Positions 50,584 to 59,747 of a stretch of 64,000 bases of DNA are shown piece by piece (position 1 is the stretch's first letter; every line of letters starts with the position of its first letter). Origin of the DNA: Agromyces aureus (lineage in GTDB: Bacteria > Actinomycetota > Actinomycetes > Actinomycetales > Microbacteriaceae); contig NZ_CP013979.1 of assembly GCF_001660485.1 (NCBI RefSeq), positions 3,720,001 through 3,784,000 on the forward strand. Direction: 5' to 3'. Below the pieces are notes generated by a model. The model did no database searches. It was not told the origin of the DNA and saw only the letters and a list, made by a program, of their open reading frames with translations. The translations under genes were made by a program, and so were the position numbers.

Positions 50584-51489
50584 CTACTCGACCGCCGGGG
50601 CGGCCTCCGGCGCCGGGGCGGCGACCGGGTCGCGGCGGCGCCGGGTGACGAGGTACGAGCCGGTGAGCACGAGCACGAAGCCGACGACGGTCCAGACGGT
50701 GATGCGCTCCCCGAGCACGAGGACCCCGGCGATGATCGCGACGGCCGGGTTCACGTAGGTGATCGTGGTCGCCTTGACCGGGCCGATCTCCCCGATGAGG
50801 GCGACCATGAGGATGAACGCGAGCGCGCTGCACACGACCGCGAGCACGATGATCGACACCACGACGGAGGTCGAGGGCCAGGCGGCCGGCCAGGCCGAGG
50901 TCGCGAACACCACGGGCACGTAGATGACGGCGGCGACGGCGAGCGAGACGGCGACGACGCCGATGCCCGGCAGGTCGGGCATCCAGCGGGCGAGGATCGC
51001 GGGGCCGAGCGCGTAGCCGATGACCACGACCCCCATCTCGGCGACAGCCCCGAGGTCGGAGCCCGCGACGTCGAGGCCGACGAGCGCCGCGACGCCGAGC
51101 ATGCCGATGGCGATGCCGAGCCAGTTCGACCCGCTGAGGCGTTCGGGTCGCCCCATCGCGAACGCGATCGCGACACCCGCGAGCGGCACGGCGGCGAGCA
51201 GCAGGCCGGCGGTCGAGCTCGGCAGGTGCTGCTCGGCAGAGCTCAGGAAGTACCAGGGCAGCACGATCTCGACGATCGTGTACGCGAGCATCGGCTTCCA
51301 GCGGCGCACGACGGCGACGACTTCGCGACGGAAGAACGCGAGCGGCAGCAGCAGCACGGCGGCCAGCCCGGATCGCCCGAGCACCACCATGGCGGGCTCG
51401 AGCTCGCTCACCGCGATCTTGATGAAGAGATAGGGGATGCCCCAGGCGATGCCGAGCGCGGCGAACAGCAGAACCCCTCGACGCGTCAC
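50584..51489 (-). CDS. EamA/DMT-family exporter
   Basis: A 301-aa membrane protein with ten helices in two EamA halves (ALGIAWGIPYLFIKIAVSEL at the start; VLAVVCSALAFILMVALIGE, then PVKATTITYVNPAVAIIAGV in the second half). DMT exporters release metabolites or amino acids; substrate unknown. The GTG at 51489 gives the family N-terminus. The last residues (PAVE) and stop are encoded by a partial copy of the dispersed repeat. Confidence 0.9.
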   Translation of the reverse strand: MTRRGVLLFAALGIAWGIPYLFIKIAVSELEPAMVVLGRSGLAAVLLLPLAFFRREVVAVVRRWKPMLAYTIVEIVLPWYFLSSAEQHLPSSTAGLLLAAVPLAGVAIAFAMGRPERLSGSNWLGIAIGMLGVAALVGLDVAGSDLGAVAEMGVVVIGYALGPAILARWMPDLPGIGVVAVSLAVAAVIYVPVVFATSAWPAAWPSTSVVVSIIVLAVVCSALAFILMVALIGEIGPVKATTITYVNPAVAIIAGVLVLGERITVWTVVGFVLVLTGSYLVTRRRRDPVAAPAPEAAPAVE

Positions 51490-51567
51490 CGGGCCAGTCT
51501 GGCGCACTCCGCCGACATCGTCACGCGGTCGTCGGGACACCTCGGGAGACGGCCGCGCTAGGCTCGC

Positions 51568-51653
51568 CGACAGTGACACGGGGTGCCGCGATCCGCGCGG
51601 CTGAGATCACACCCGTCGAACCTGATCTAGTTCGGACTAGCGAAGGGATGTCG
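51568..51653 (+). promoter_or_regulatory. TPP riboswitch (THI element)
   Basis: All conserved parts are present in order: P1 strand CGACA, ACACGGGGTGCC, the pyrimidine-sensing GGCTGAGATCACACCCG, and CGAACCTGATCTAGTTCGGA then CTAGCGAAGGGATGTCG, whose TGTCG closes P1. The Shine-Dalgarno GAAGGGA is inside the element and the ATG is only 2 nt past it, so thiamine pyrophosphate binding would block translation initiation. Confidence 0.95.
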
Positions 51654-51655
51654 CG

Positions 51656-53005
51656 ATGATCGATCGCGCGTACGTCGACCCTGCCCACCCGCCGACCGCC
51701 GTCGGCCCCGATCCACGGGTCCTGATCGACCCCGGCCGCGCACGACGCGCCGTGGCCGCGGCCTCGATCGGGACGGCGCTGGAGTGGTACGACTTCTTCC
51801 TCTACGGCACAGCCGCGGCGCTCGTGTTCCCGGCGCTGTTCTTCCCGACTGAGGATCCGACGACCGGGATGCTGTTCTCGTTCGCGGTCTTCGCGACGGG
51901 ATTCCTCGCGCGGCCGCTCGGCGGCCTCATCGCCGGCCACCTGGGCGACCGCTTCGGGCGCCGCACGACCCTGCTCGGCACGCTGCTCGTCATGGGGATC
52001 GCGACCGCGCTCATCGGACTGCTGCCCACCTACGCGCAGGTCGGCGTGCTCGCACCCGCCCTGCTCGTCGTGCTCAGGCTGTTGCAGGGCGCGGCGACCG
52101 GCGGCGAGTGGGGCGGGGCCGTGCTGCTCGCCGTCGAGAGCGGGCCCGACCGACGGGGCGCGCGGGGCGGACTCGTGCAGAGCGCGCTCTACGTCGGACT
52201 CGTGCTCGGCAACCTCGCCTTCGTCGCGGTCACGGCCGCGCTCGACGAGGATGCCCTGCTCGCGTGGGGCTGGCGCGTGCCGTTCCTCGTCAGCCTCGTG
52301 CTCGTGGGCGTCGGCGTGTACCTGCGCCGTCGGGTCGACGAGTCGCCCGAGTTCACGGCGCTGATCGAGCAGCACGGCCGCACGCGGCATCCGCTCGCCG
52401 ACGTGCTGCGCAGGCCGCGCAACGTGCTCGCGGTCTTCCTCGTGCGCGCGGGCCAGAACACGACGTTCTACCTCGTGTCGGTCTTCTGCCTCGGCTACGC
52501 GGTCACGACCCTCGCGATGCCGCGCTGGGTGACGCTCACGGCGCTGATCGTCGGTGCGGGCCTCGCCGCGGTCGCGTGCCCGCTGTGGGGGCGCGTGGGC
52601 GAACGCATCGGGGCGGCGCGGCTCACGGTCGCAGCCCTCAGCGGGCTCGCCATGCTCGCCGTTCCGCTGTTCCTCGCGCTCGACACGGGTTCGGCGGCCC
52701 TCGTGATCGGCGTGGTCGCCCTCACGATCGGCGTGGTCAACGCGGCAGCCGACGGGGTGCAGCCCATGTGGTTCGCATCGCTGTTCGAGGCCCGGGTGCG
52801 GTACTCGGGCATCACGATCGGGCGCGAGGCCGGCGCGATCGTGGGCGGCGGGCTGGCCCCGCTGCTGGCGGCCTGGCTCGTCGCGACGAGCGGGCACTGG
52901 TGGCCCGTCGCGATCCTCATGATCGTCGCGGCCGCGCTCGGCATCGCGGGGGCCCTGCTCGCGCGCGACCCTGACGACCCGACGGGTAACGACACCGACC
53001 TGTAG
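51656..53005 (+). CDS. MHS-type MFS transporter under TPP-riboswitch control (candidate thiamine-related importer)
   Basis: A 449-aa MFS symporter with 12 transmembrane helices. The metabolite:H+ symporter signatures are IGTALEWYDFFLYGTAAAL near 36-55 and GHLGDRFGRRTTLLG near 95-110, with RLLQGAATGGEWGGA at 141-155. MHS members import carboxylates, betaines and similar compounds. TPP control points to thiamine or one of its precursors or breakdown products as substrate, which is inference from regulation. It is a single-gene unit. Confidence 0.9.
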   Translation: MIDRAYVDPAHPPTAVGPDPRVLIDPGRARRAVAAASIGTALEWYDFFLYGTAAALVFPALFFPTEDPTTGMLFSFAVFATGFLARPLGGLIAGHLGDRFGRRTTLLGTLLVMGIATALIGLLPTYAQVGVLAPALLVVLRLLQGAATGGEWGGAVLLAVESGPDRRGARGGLVQSALYVGLVLGNLAFVAVTAALDEDALLAWGWRVPFLVSLVLVGVGVYLRRRVDESPEFTALIEQHGRTRHPLADVLRRPRNVLAVFLVRAGQNTTFYLVSVFCLGYAVTTLAMPRWVTLTALIVGAGLAAVACPLWGRVGERIGAARLTVAALSGLAMLAVPLFLALDTGSAALVIGVVALTIGVVNAAADGVQPMWFASLFEARVRYSGITIGREAGAIVGGGLAPLLAAWLVATSGHWWPVAILMIVAAALGIAGALLARDPDDPTGNDTDL

Positions 53006-53054
53006 CGGCGCGGACCTGTGGCGAGACCGACGGGGAGCGACGCCCGCTCAGCAC

Positions 53055-53093
53055 GATGCCGCCGCCCGCGCCGAAGCGGCGGGCGGCGGCATC
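53055..53093. terminator. Bidirectional hairpin between the transporter and gap
   Basis: Perfect 15-bp stem GATGCCGCCGCCCGC / GCGGGCGGCGGCATC with a 9-nt loop between the two convergent stop codons. Confidence 0.75.
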
Positions 53094-53115
53094 CGTGACG
53101 GGATCGACCGGAGGA

Positions 53116-54111
53116 TCAGGCCGCGAGCAGCTGCAGCGAGTCGATCACGCGGTTCGAGAAGCCCCACTCGTTGTCGTACCAGGCGACGACCTTGATGTGC
53201 TTGCCGTCGACGCGGGTGAGCTCGGAGTCGAAGATCGACGAGTGAGGGTTGCCGACGATGTCGCTCGACACGAGCGGCTCGTCGGAGTACTCGAGCACGC
53301 CGGCGAGGGGGCCGTCGGCCGCGGCCCTGTAGGCGGCGAGCACCTCGTCGCGGGTGACGTCCTTCGCGACCGTCGCGTTCAGCTCGACGATCGAGCCCAC
53401 CGGGATCGGCACGCGCATGGCGTCGCCGCTGAGCTTGCCGTCGAGGTTCGGCAGCACGAGGCCGATGGCCTTCGCGGCACCGGTCGAGCTCGGCACGATG
53501 TTCTCGGCGGCGGCGCGGGCGCGGCGGGGGTCGGAGTGCGGGGCGTCCTGCAGGTTCTGGTCCTGCGTGTAGGCGTGCACGGTGGTCATGAAGCCGTGCT
53601 CGATGCCGGCGAGGTCGTCGAGGACCTTCGCGAGCGGGGCGAGGGCGTTCGTCGTGCACGACGCGTTCGAGACGATGACGTCGGTCTCGGCGTTGTACGC
53701 GTCGGTGTTCACGCCGTAGACGAGCGTGGCGTCGGCGCCCTTCGCCGGAGCCGACACGAGCACCTTCTTTGCGCCCGCGGTGATGTGGGCCTTCGCGGCC
53801 TCGGCGTCGGTGAAGCGGCCGGTGGACTCGAGCACGAGCTCGACGTCGAGCTCGCCCCAGGGGAGGTTCGCGGGGTCGCGCTCGGCGAGCACCTTCACGC
53901 GGCGGCCGTTGATGACGAGCACGTCGCCGTCGGCCTCGACGGTGCCGTTGAAGCGGCCGCCGGCCGTGTCGTACTTGAGCAGGCGCGCGAGCTCGGCCGG
54001 GGACGTCAGGTCGTTGACGGCGACGAGCTCGAGGTCGGCGTCGCGCTCGATGAGTGCGCGGACGACGTTGCGTCCGATGCGGCCGAATCCGTTGATCGCG
54101 ATGCGGGTCAT
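53116..54111 (-). CDS. gap: Glyceraldehyde-3-phosphate dehydrogenase, type I
   Basis: Glycolytic NAD-dependent dehydrogenase, 331 aa, full length. NAD fold INGFGRIGRNV (about 5-15), catalytic Cys152 in SNASCTTNALAP, the catalytic His in MTTVHAYTQDQN, and the C-terminal WYDNEWGFSNRV. Converts glyceraldehyde-3-phosphate to 1,3-bisphosphoglycerate in the cytoplasm. It stands alone, not in a gap-pgk-tpi operon, so it may be a second gap copy in this genome. Confidence 0.97.
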   Translation of the reverse strand: MTRIAINGFGRIGRNVVRALIERDADLELVAVNDLTSPAELARLLKYDTAGGRFNGTVEADGDVLVINGRRVKVLAERDPANLPWGELDVELVLESTGRFTDAEAAKAHITAGAKKVLVSAPAKGADATLVYGVNTDAYNAETDVIVSNASCTTNALAPLAKVLDDLAGIEHGFMTTVHAYTQDQNLQDAPHSDPRRARAAAENIVPSSTGAAKAIGLVLPNLDGKLSGDAMRVPIPVGSIVELNATVAKDVTRDEVLAAYRAAADGPLAGVLEYSDEPLVSSDIVGNPHSSIFDSELTRVDGKHIKVVAWYDNEWGFSNRVIDSLQLLAA

Positions 54112-54355
54112 TCGTGGGGTCCTTTCGTGGGGTACCCCTCAACCATGCGCGCATTCGCCCGGTGGCGACAGTGGCCCGAAAGACGCGTCTCGAAAGGATC
54201 TCGCCACGCTGAGCAATCCGGAAGCCGACGCCCCCAATCCGGGGGGCATCCTCCGTTTCGTCGGCCGTTCGGCCGCTCCTCCTCCGTAGGCTCGCGGGAT
54301 ACCCGCGCTGAGACCGGCGTCTCGGCGCGCCCGAACCCTACGTGTAAGGAACCCG

Positions 54356-55765
54356 ATGAAGCGCACCCTTCCCGCGCTGGTCGTCGCCGTGCTCGGCGCA
54401 GGCCTCGCCCTCGCCGGCACCGTCGCACCGGCCGCCGCCGCGACCCCGACCCCCGCAACCTCGATCGTCGGCAGCTGCGACGCGTTGAGCGTCGACCTCG
54501 CCGGCTACGCGGTCGAGCCCGGCGCCGACGCCGTGTACGAGACCGTCGAGGTCTCCCCCGCCGTCGCCGAGGTCAGCCACACCGACTACCAGTACTCGTG
54601 GAGCTTCCTGTTCTGGGGCGAGACCCGATGGGCCCACAAGGACTCGGGCGCCCACGTGATCTACGACTCCAAGCTGTGGGAGCGCACCGGACTGACCCAG
54701 ACGCACGTCGAGGTCGCCGCGCAGGACGCCGTGACCGAGCAGCAGCTCGTCTCGGCCGCGATCCCCGCCGACGCGACGCCGAACACCGTCACCGTCACCA
54801 TCGACGGCGCCACCGTCGTCGACGGCCTCGCGTTCGGCGCCGAGTACGCCCCGGCCGACTTCGCGCTCGCCAAGGGCACGCCCGGCACCGAGACCTACGG
54901 CACGCACACCTACTCGGTGAGCGTCACGGCCTACCAGGGCTATGGCGCCGAGCCCGTCGCGAGCGTCGTGGACTCGGGTTCGACCGAGTGCGCGACCGGT
55001 GACTTCGCCGCCGCTGCGACGATCGACACCGACACGACCTGCGGTGCGGCGATCGTCACGCTCACGAACGCCGAGCTGCTCGCCTCGAAGATCAACGGCA
55101 CCTACTCGGCGATCGTCTCGGTCGACGGCAAGATGAAGGACATCGTCGCCGTCTTCGAGAACGCCCCCCTGACCCTCGACGCCTACACGTTCGCCGAGGA
55201 CTCTGGCGAGCACACCGTCGAGGTGCGCACCGGCCCCGCCCACGGCGACGCCCTGCTCGCGAAGACCACGGTCGACTCCGACTGCCTCGTCGACGAGGAG
55301 GAGCCCGCGCCGCCGGTCGACCCGTCGATCTCGATCACCGGCTCGCTGACCCCCGGCGGCAAGATCACCGTCACGGGCGAAGACTTCGCCGCTGACACCG
55401 AGTACGAGATCGAACTGCACTCGACCCCGCAGTCGATCGCCTCGGTCACCACCGACTCCGAGGGATCCTTCTCGGGCACCGGCACGATCGCCTCCGACAC
55501 CCCGGCCGGCGAGCACGAGATCGTCGTGCTCCAGGACGGCGAAGAGGTCGCCTCGAAGTCCGTGACCATCACCGCCGCGCCGAGCGGCACGACGACCGAC
55601 GCGGGCACGACCGCCGGCACCGGCACCACGGCGGCGACCGGCGCCAAGGCCGGCCTCGCCTCGACCGGCTTCGACGCGACGCCGCTCGCGGCCCTCGCCG
55701 CCGCCCTGCTCGCGCTCGCGGGCATCGCATTCGGTGCACGCCGCGCGATCCGCGTCAAGGGCTGA
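54356..55765 (+). CDS. Cell-wall-anchored surface protein with LAxTG sorting signal
   Basis: A 469-aa secreted protein. Signal peptide at residues 1-29 (LVVAVLGAGLALAGTVAPAA). The body is beta-rich and Thr/Ser/Asp-rich, with paired cysteines (GSCDALSV, TECATGD, TTCGAAIV, DSDCLVDEEE) and an Ig-like repeat (about 325-405, GSLTPGGKITVTGEDFAADT). A Thr/Gly linker leads to LASTGFD, a hydrophobic helix and a basic tail (RRAIRVKG): an LPxTG-like sortase signal in the LAxTG form. No sortase gene is in the window. Confidence 0.85.
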   Translation: MKRTLPALVVAVLGAGLALAGTVAPAAAATPTPATSIVGSCDALSVDLAGYAVEPGADAVYETVEVSPAVAEVSHTDYQYSWSFLFWGETRWAHKDSGAHVIYDSKLWERTGLTQTHVEVAAQDAVTEQQLVSAAIPADATPNTVTVTIDGATVVDGLAFGAEYAPADFALAKGTPGTETYGTHTYSVSVTAYQGYGAEPVASVVDSGSTECATGDFAAAATIDTDTTCGAAIVTLTNAELLASKINGTYSAIVSVDGKMKDIVAVFENAPLTLDAYTFAEDSGEHTVEVRTGPAHGDALLAKTTVDSDCLVDEEEPAPPVDPSISITGSLTPGGKITVTGEDFAADTEYEIELHSTPQSIASVTTDSEGSFSGTGTIASDTPAGEHEIVVLQDGEEVASKSVTITAAPSGTTTDAGTTAGTGTTAATGAKAGLASTGFDATPLAALAAALLALAGIAFGARRAIRVKG

Positions 55766-55795
55766 CGCCTGAGCGCTGATACGTAGCGCACGCAC

Positions 55796-55832
55796 GAACG
55801 GGCGCCCGGTGGATTCCACCGGGCGCCCGTTC
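55796..55832. terminator. Hairpin between the surface protein and the GH35 gene
   Basis: Perfect 17-bp stem GAACGGGCGCCCGGTGG / CCACCGGGCGCCCGTTC with a 3-nt loop, between two convergent stop codons; serves both directions. Confidence 0.85.
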
Positions 55833-55847
55833 CGTGTCAGGAGCTCG

Positions 55848-57626
55848 TCACTCCTCCAGCGGGCCGAGGTCGGGACCCTGGACGAATCGGGCGTGCGTCG
55901 CGCCCGGCACCTCGAACTCGAGGACCGTGACGGCGTTCATACCCGCTCGCGTCACGCCTGCGGGAACGAACAGGGTCTGCTGCGGGCCACGCCGCCAGTA
56001 GCGGCCGAGCAGGAAGCCGTTGACCCAGGCGAGGCCCTTGCCCCACTCGCGGGTGTCGAGGAACAGCGCCGTCGGCTCCGGCAGTTCGAAGACACCGCGA
56101 GCGACGTCGCCCTGCACGCTCGCCGGATCGACGACCGTGAGATCGAGGTCGGCGACCGCGTCGAGCGCGAGCGGCTGGAGGCTCCAGCCAGTGATCGGAT
56201 CTCCCGCGACCGCCACGGGGCCGATGAGGCCCTTCTGCTCGCCGATCCGCGGCCCGTAGTTGACCCGGCCCTGATCCTCGACCAGCACTTCGAGCGTGCC
56301 TCTCGCAGACGGAAGCATGAGCGTGCGCTCGTGCGAGTCGCGTGCGAGCGTGCCGATCATCGTCCCGTCCAGACGAACCCAGGCGCGGTCGCGCACCTCG
56401 CCGATCTCGAGCACGGCGGGCCGCGAGGCTTCGCCCGCGAGTTCTGCTCGGTACAACCCGAATCCGCGATCGTGTTCGATCTCGTCGAAGGTCGGCACCT
56501 GGTCGGAGGTGAACTCGGGCCCGAAGACGCGCCTGGGCAGTGGTCCCCGCTCGCCGAGCTCGACCTCGAACGCCGGCGCGGGCGCGGGCCGCGGCGGCAG
56601 CGGCGAGTCGTCGGGCACCGGCACGTACTTCGAGATGACGTCCCGGAAGGCGAAGTACTTCTCGGTCGGATGCCCGGCCTCGTCGAGCGGGGCGTCGTAG
56701 TCGTACGAGGTGGCGATCGGGACATAGCGGCCCTTGTGGTTCGCACCGTTCGTGAGCCCGAAGTTCGTGCCGCCGTGGAACATGTAGATGTTCACGGATG
56801 CCCCGGCGGCGAGGAGCTCGTCGAGTTCGCGGGCGGCATCCTGTGCCGACGTCGTGTGGTGGTGCGTGCCCCAGCTGTCGAACCAGCCGTCCCAGAACTC
56901 CGCGCACATGAGCGGCCCCGTCGGCTGATGGCGGCGAAGCGTCTCGAGCCTGGACGCGACGTTCGACCCGAACGAGCCGGTGCGGTGCAGTTCGGGAAGC
57001 CCGCCCGCTTCGAGCATCGCATCGGTCGGCTGGTCGATCGTCGTGAGCGGAACCGTGATGCCGGTCTCACGGATGCAGGCGGCCAGCCGACGGAGGTACT
57101 CGTGGTCATCGCCGTAGGCGCCGTACTCGTTCTCGACCTGCACCAGGATGATCGGCCCACCCGCATCGATCTGACGCGGGACGAGCACCGGGGCGAGCTG
57201 CTCGAGGTATTCGGCGACGGCTTCGAGATACGCGGGATCCGCGCGGCGCAGCTGCCGCACCTGCGGATCGCGCGTGAGCCACGCCGGGAGTCCGCCGTTG
57301 TCGAATTCGGCGCAGATGTACGGGCCGGGCCGGACGATCGCGTGCATGCCCTCCGCGGCGACGGCATCGAGGAAGCCGCCCAGATCCAGCCGACCCGACA
57401 GGTCGAACTCGCCCCGCGTCGGTGCGTGCTCGTTCCACGCGACGTAGGTCTCGATCGTGTTCAGGCCCATCGAGCGCGCAGCTCGGATGCGGTCCCGCCA
57501 GTCTCCGGGGTGCACGCGGAAGTAGTGGATCGCTCCGGACAGGATGCGGTGCGGCCAGCCGTGGAGGAGGAAGTCGTGCTCGCCGATGGCGAAGGCCGCC
57601 GGGCGCGTCGACGGCGCGCCGCTCAT
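55848..57626 (-). CDS. GH35 beta-galactosidase
   Basis: A 592-aa glycoside hydrolase of family 35, cytoplasmic (no signal peptide). The N-terminal barrel has the family start ILSGAIHYFRVHPGDWRDR and VRPGPYICAEFDNGGLPAWL. The acid/base is Glu167 (VQVENEYGAYG) and the nucleophile Glu243 (MCAEFWDGWFDSWG). Beta-sandwich domains follow (about 370-590; VFEVELGERG-like start, end GKGLAWVNGFLLGRYW). It overlaps the GH42 gene by 4 nt and belongs to the same galactoside-degrading operon. Confidence 0.95.
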   Translation of the reverse strand: MSGAPSTRPAAFAIGEHDFLLHGWPHRILSGAIHYFRVHPGDWRDRIRAARSMGLNTIETYVAWNEHAPTRGEFDLSGRLDLGGFLDAVAAEGMHAIVRPGPYICAEFDNGGLPAWLTRDPQVRQLRRADPAYLEAVAEYLEQLAPVLVPRQIDAGGPIILVQVENEYGAYGDDHEYLRRLAACIRETGITVPLTTIDQPTDAMLEAGGLPELHRTGSFGSNVASRLETLRRHQPTGPLMCAEFWDGWFDSWGTHHHTTSAQDAARELDELLAAGASVNIYMFHGGTNFGLTNGANHKGRYVPIATSYDYDAPLDEAGHPTEKYFAFRDVISKYVPVPDDSPLPPRPAPAPAFEVELGERGPLPRRVFGPEFTSDQVPTFDEIEHDRGFGLYRAELAGEASRPAVLEIGEVRDRAWVRLDGTMIGTLARDSHERTLMLPSARGTLEVLVEDQGRVNYGPRIGEQKGLIGPVAVAGDPITGWSLQPLALDAVADLDLTVVDPASVQGDVARGVFELPEPTALFLDTREWGKGLAWVNGFLLGRYWRRGPQQTLFVPAGVTRAGMNAVTVLEFEVPGATHARFVQGPDLGPLEE

Positions 57627-59635
57627 TCGGACACCTCGACGGGCAGGGTGCCGGTCGCGGCGTCCACACGGACGACCGCGACCCCGAACGGCGCGAGCTC
57701 GACCGCGGCGACGTCGGCGCCGGTCACCTCGTCGCGACCGCGCAGCACGAGTTCGACCGTCGATCGGCCGTGATTGACGGCGATCGCGACCCCGCCGCGG
57801 CGGACCACCTCGACGCCGGCGGGCAGGTCCGCCGGCTCGACGCCCGCCTCGCGAACGACCCGGTCGAGGAGTTGGGCGATCGCCGACCGTTCGAGCTCGG
57901 CGCCGACGTACCATCCGACGCCGGCGGCGCGATCGCGCCGGGTGATCGCGGGGCGCCCGACGAGATCGCCGGGCCCGAACACGGCGACGGTCGCCGCGTC
58001 CGTCGCGTGCACCACCTCCGCCCAGGTGCCGACCTCGCCGCTCACCGCGCCCTCCACCGCACCCGAGAGCCCGAGCCGGTCGCGCAGGCCGAGCCCGGCC
58101 TCCGAGCGCGGGGAGACCTCCTCGACCCGCACCCCGAGGGTCGACGCCAGGGCACCGAGCGGTCCTCCCGGCATGAGACGCGTCGTCGGATCGAGGATGG
58201 CCGTGCCGTAGGTGGCGACGAGGTGGCCGCCGCTGCGGAGGTAGTCGTCGAGACCGTGGATCGCGGCATCCGAGCACACCGCCGTCGTGACCGCGATGAC
58301 GACCGCGTAGCCCGAGAGATCATCGGTCGCGCGGGCGAAGTCGACCAGGACGCCGAGCTCGTAGAGCGCCGAGTACCACTCGGTGACGGTGCCGAGGTAG
58401 TCGACGCCGGCGGGCATCGCGCCCTGCTCGATCGCCCACCACGACTCCCAGTCGAAGAGGATCGCGACCCTGGGCGTCTCGACGGGCGTGCCCGCCAGAT
58501 GGGCGAGTCCGTCGAGCTCATGACCGAGCTGCTCGACCTCTCGCCAGATGCGCGTGTCGGTGCCGGTGTACGGCAGCATCGCGGAGTGGAACTTCTCCGC
58601 ACCCCGAACCGCTTGGCGCCATTGGAAGAACATGATCCCGTCGGCACCCCGGGCGAGCGCCTGGTACGAGAGCGCCCGCATCTGGCCGGGCTGCTTCGCG
58701 CCGTTGGTGGCGCGCCAGTTGACCGCGCTCGTCGCCTGCTCCATGAGCACCCACGGCTTGCCGCGGGCGAGCGAGCGCATCAGGTCGCGTCGGAGTGCGG
58801 CGTACACGTGGCCTTCGGGGTCGAGGGGGTCCGGATAGCAGTCGTCCGAGACGAAGTCGACGTCGTCGGCCCACGCCCAGTAGTCGGCCGGCTTGAACGG
58901 CCCCATGAAGTTCGTCGTGATCGGGATCGCGGGGTTGGCCGCTCGGAGGATCTCGACCTCGGCCAGGTACGCGGCTCGGAGCGCGTCCGAACCGAACCGC
59001 TCGTAGTCGAGCGTCTGGGCGGGGTTCGGGAAGGTGGGGGTCGCCCGCGCCGGTTCGATCTCGTCGAACGAGGCGTACTGCTGCGACCAGAATGCGGTGC
59101 CCCATGCCTCGTTCACGGCCTCGATCGAGCCGTACCGCGTGCGCAGCCACGTCCGGAATGCCGCGGCGGACTCCGGTCCGTGGTCGCGCGGTGCCTCGTT
59201 GCCGTACTCGTTGCCGACGTGCCAGGCGATGAGTGCGGGGTGGTGGGCGTACCGCTCCGCGAGTCGTCCGACGAGCCGATCGGCGTGGCGTCGGAAGGCC
59301 GCCGAGGAGGGGTTGTGGTGCCCACGACTCCCCGACGACCAGGTTCGCCCGTCGGCCGTGACGGCGAGCACTTCGGGATGGGCACGCGTGAGCCAGGGCG
59401 GCGGCGAGGCGGTGGCCGTGGCGAGGTCGACGGCGATCCCCGCGGCGTGCAGCCGGCCGATGATGTCGTCGAGCCAGTCGAAGTCGAACCGGCCGTCTTC
59501 GGGCTCGAGCTTCGCCCATGAGAAGACGCCGACGGTGGCCACCGAGACGCCGGCGCGCCGCATGAGGCGCACGTCCTCCGTCCACGTCTCTCGCGGCCAT
59601 TGCTCGGGGTTGTAGTCGCCGCCGTACCAGAGCAC
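57623..59635 (-). CDS. GH42 beta-galactosidase
   Basis: A 670-aa glycoside hydrolase of family 42, cytoplasmic. It begins MLWYGGDYNPEQWP, the family's first strand; the acid/base is Glu143 (AWHVGNEYGNE) and the nucleophile Glu299 (WVLMEQATSAVNW). A GATase-like trimerisation domain (about 385-590; VAILFDWESWW) and a short beta domain end the protein. Cleaves terminal beta-galactosides from plant or milk oligosaccharides. The GTG at 59635 has AGGAGG 6 nt upstream. It is the first gene of the GH42-GH35 operon. Confidence 0.95.
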   Translation of the reverse strand: MLWYGGDYNPEQWPRETWTEDVRLMRRAGVSVATVGVFSWAKLEPEDGRFDFDWLDDIIGRLHAAGIAVDLATATASPPPWLTRAHPEVLAVTADGRTWSSGSRGHHNPSSAAFRRHADRLVGRLAERYAHHPALIAWHVGNEYGNEAPRDHGPESAAAFRTWLRTRYGSIEAVNEAWGTAFWSQQYASFDEIEPARATPTFPNPAQTLDYERFGSDALRAAYLAEVEILRAANPAIPITTNFMGPFKPADYWAWADDVDFVSDDCYPDPLDPEGHVYAALRRDLMRSLARGKPWVLMEQATSAVNWRATNGAKQPGQMRALSYQALARGADGIMFFQWRQAVRGAEKFHSAMLPYTGTDTRIWREVEQLGHELDGLAHLAGTPVETPRVAILFDWESWWAIEQGAMPAGVDYLGTVTEWYSALYELGVLVDFARATDDLSGYAVVIAVTTAVCSDAAIHGLDDYLRSGGHLVATYGTAILDPTTRLMPGGPLGALASTLGVRVEEVSPRSEAGLGLRDRLGLSGAVEGAVSGEVGTWAEVVHATDAATVAVFGPGDLVGRPAITRRDRAAGVGWYVGAELERSAIAQLLDRVVREAGVEPADLPAGVEVVRRGGVAIAVNHGRSTVELVLRGRDEVTGADVAAVELAPFGVAVVRVDAATGTLPVEVSE

Positions 59636-59747
59636 GGGTACCTCCTCGTTCTCGTGCAAACCTTTTTCCTGTTTTCGACATGATACGCCGCAATACGTTA
59701 TTGTTTTTCCCGAGTGCGAATCTGCACCCGTTCGACGAGGAGTGGTC
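59636..59747. promoter_or_regulatory. AT-rich divergent promoter region of the galactoside locus
   Basis: This spacer between the GH42 gene and the FAD oxidoreductase is clearly more AT-rich than its surroundings (runs such as ACCTTTTTCCTGTTTTCG and ACGTTATTGTTTTTCCC). It carries an ATACG direct repeat. No classic LacI-type palindrome is evident. It must hold both promoters. Confidence 0.5.

Noticed and set aside
49301..50758. Long plus frame spanning the clpP paralogue, the repeat pair and the ClgR gene
   Set aside because: Out-of-frame reading through real genes, with no start signal or protein similarity.
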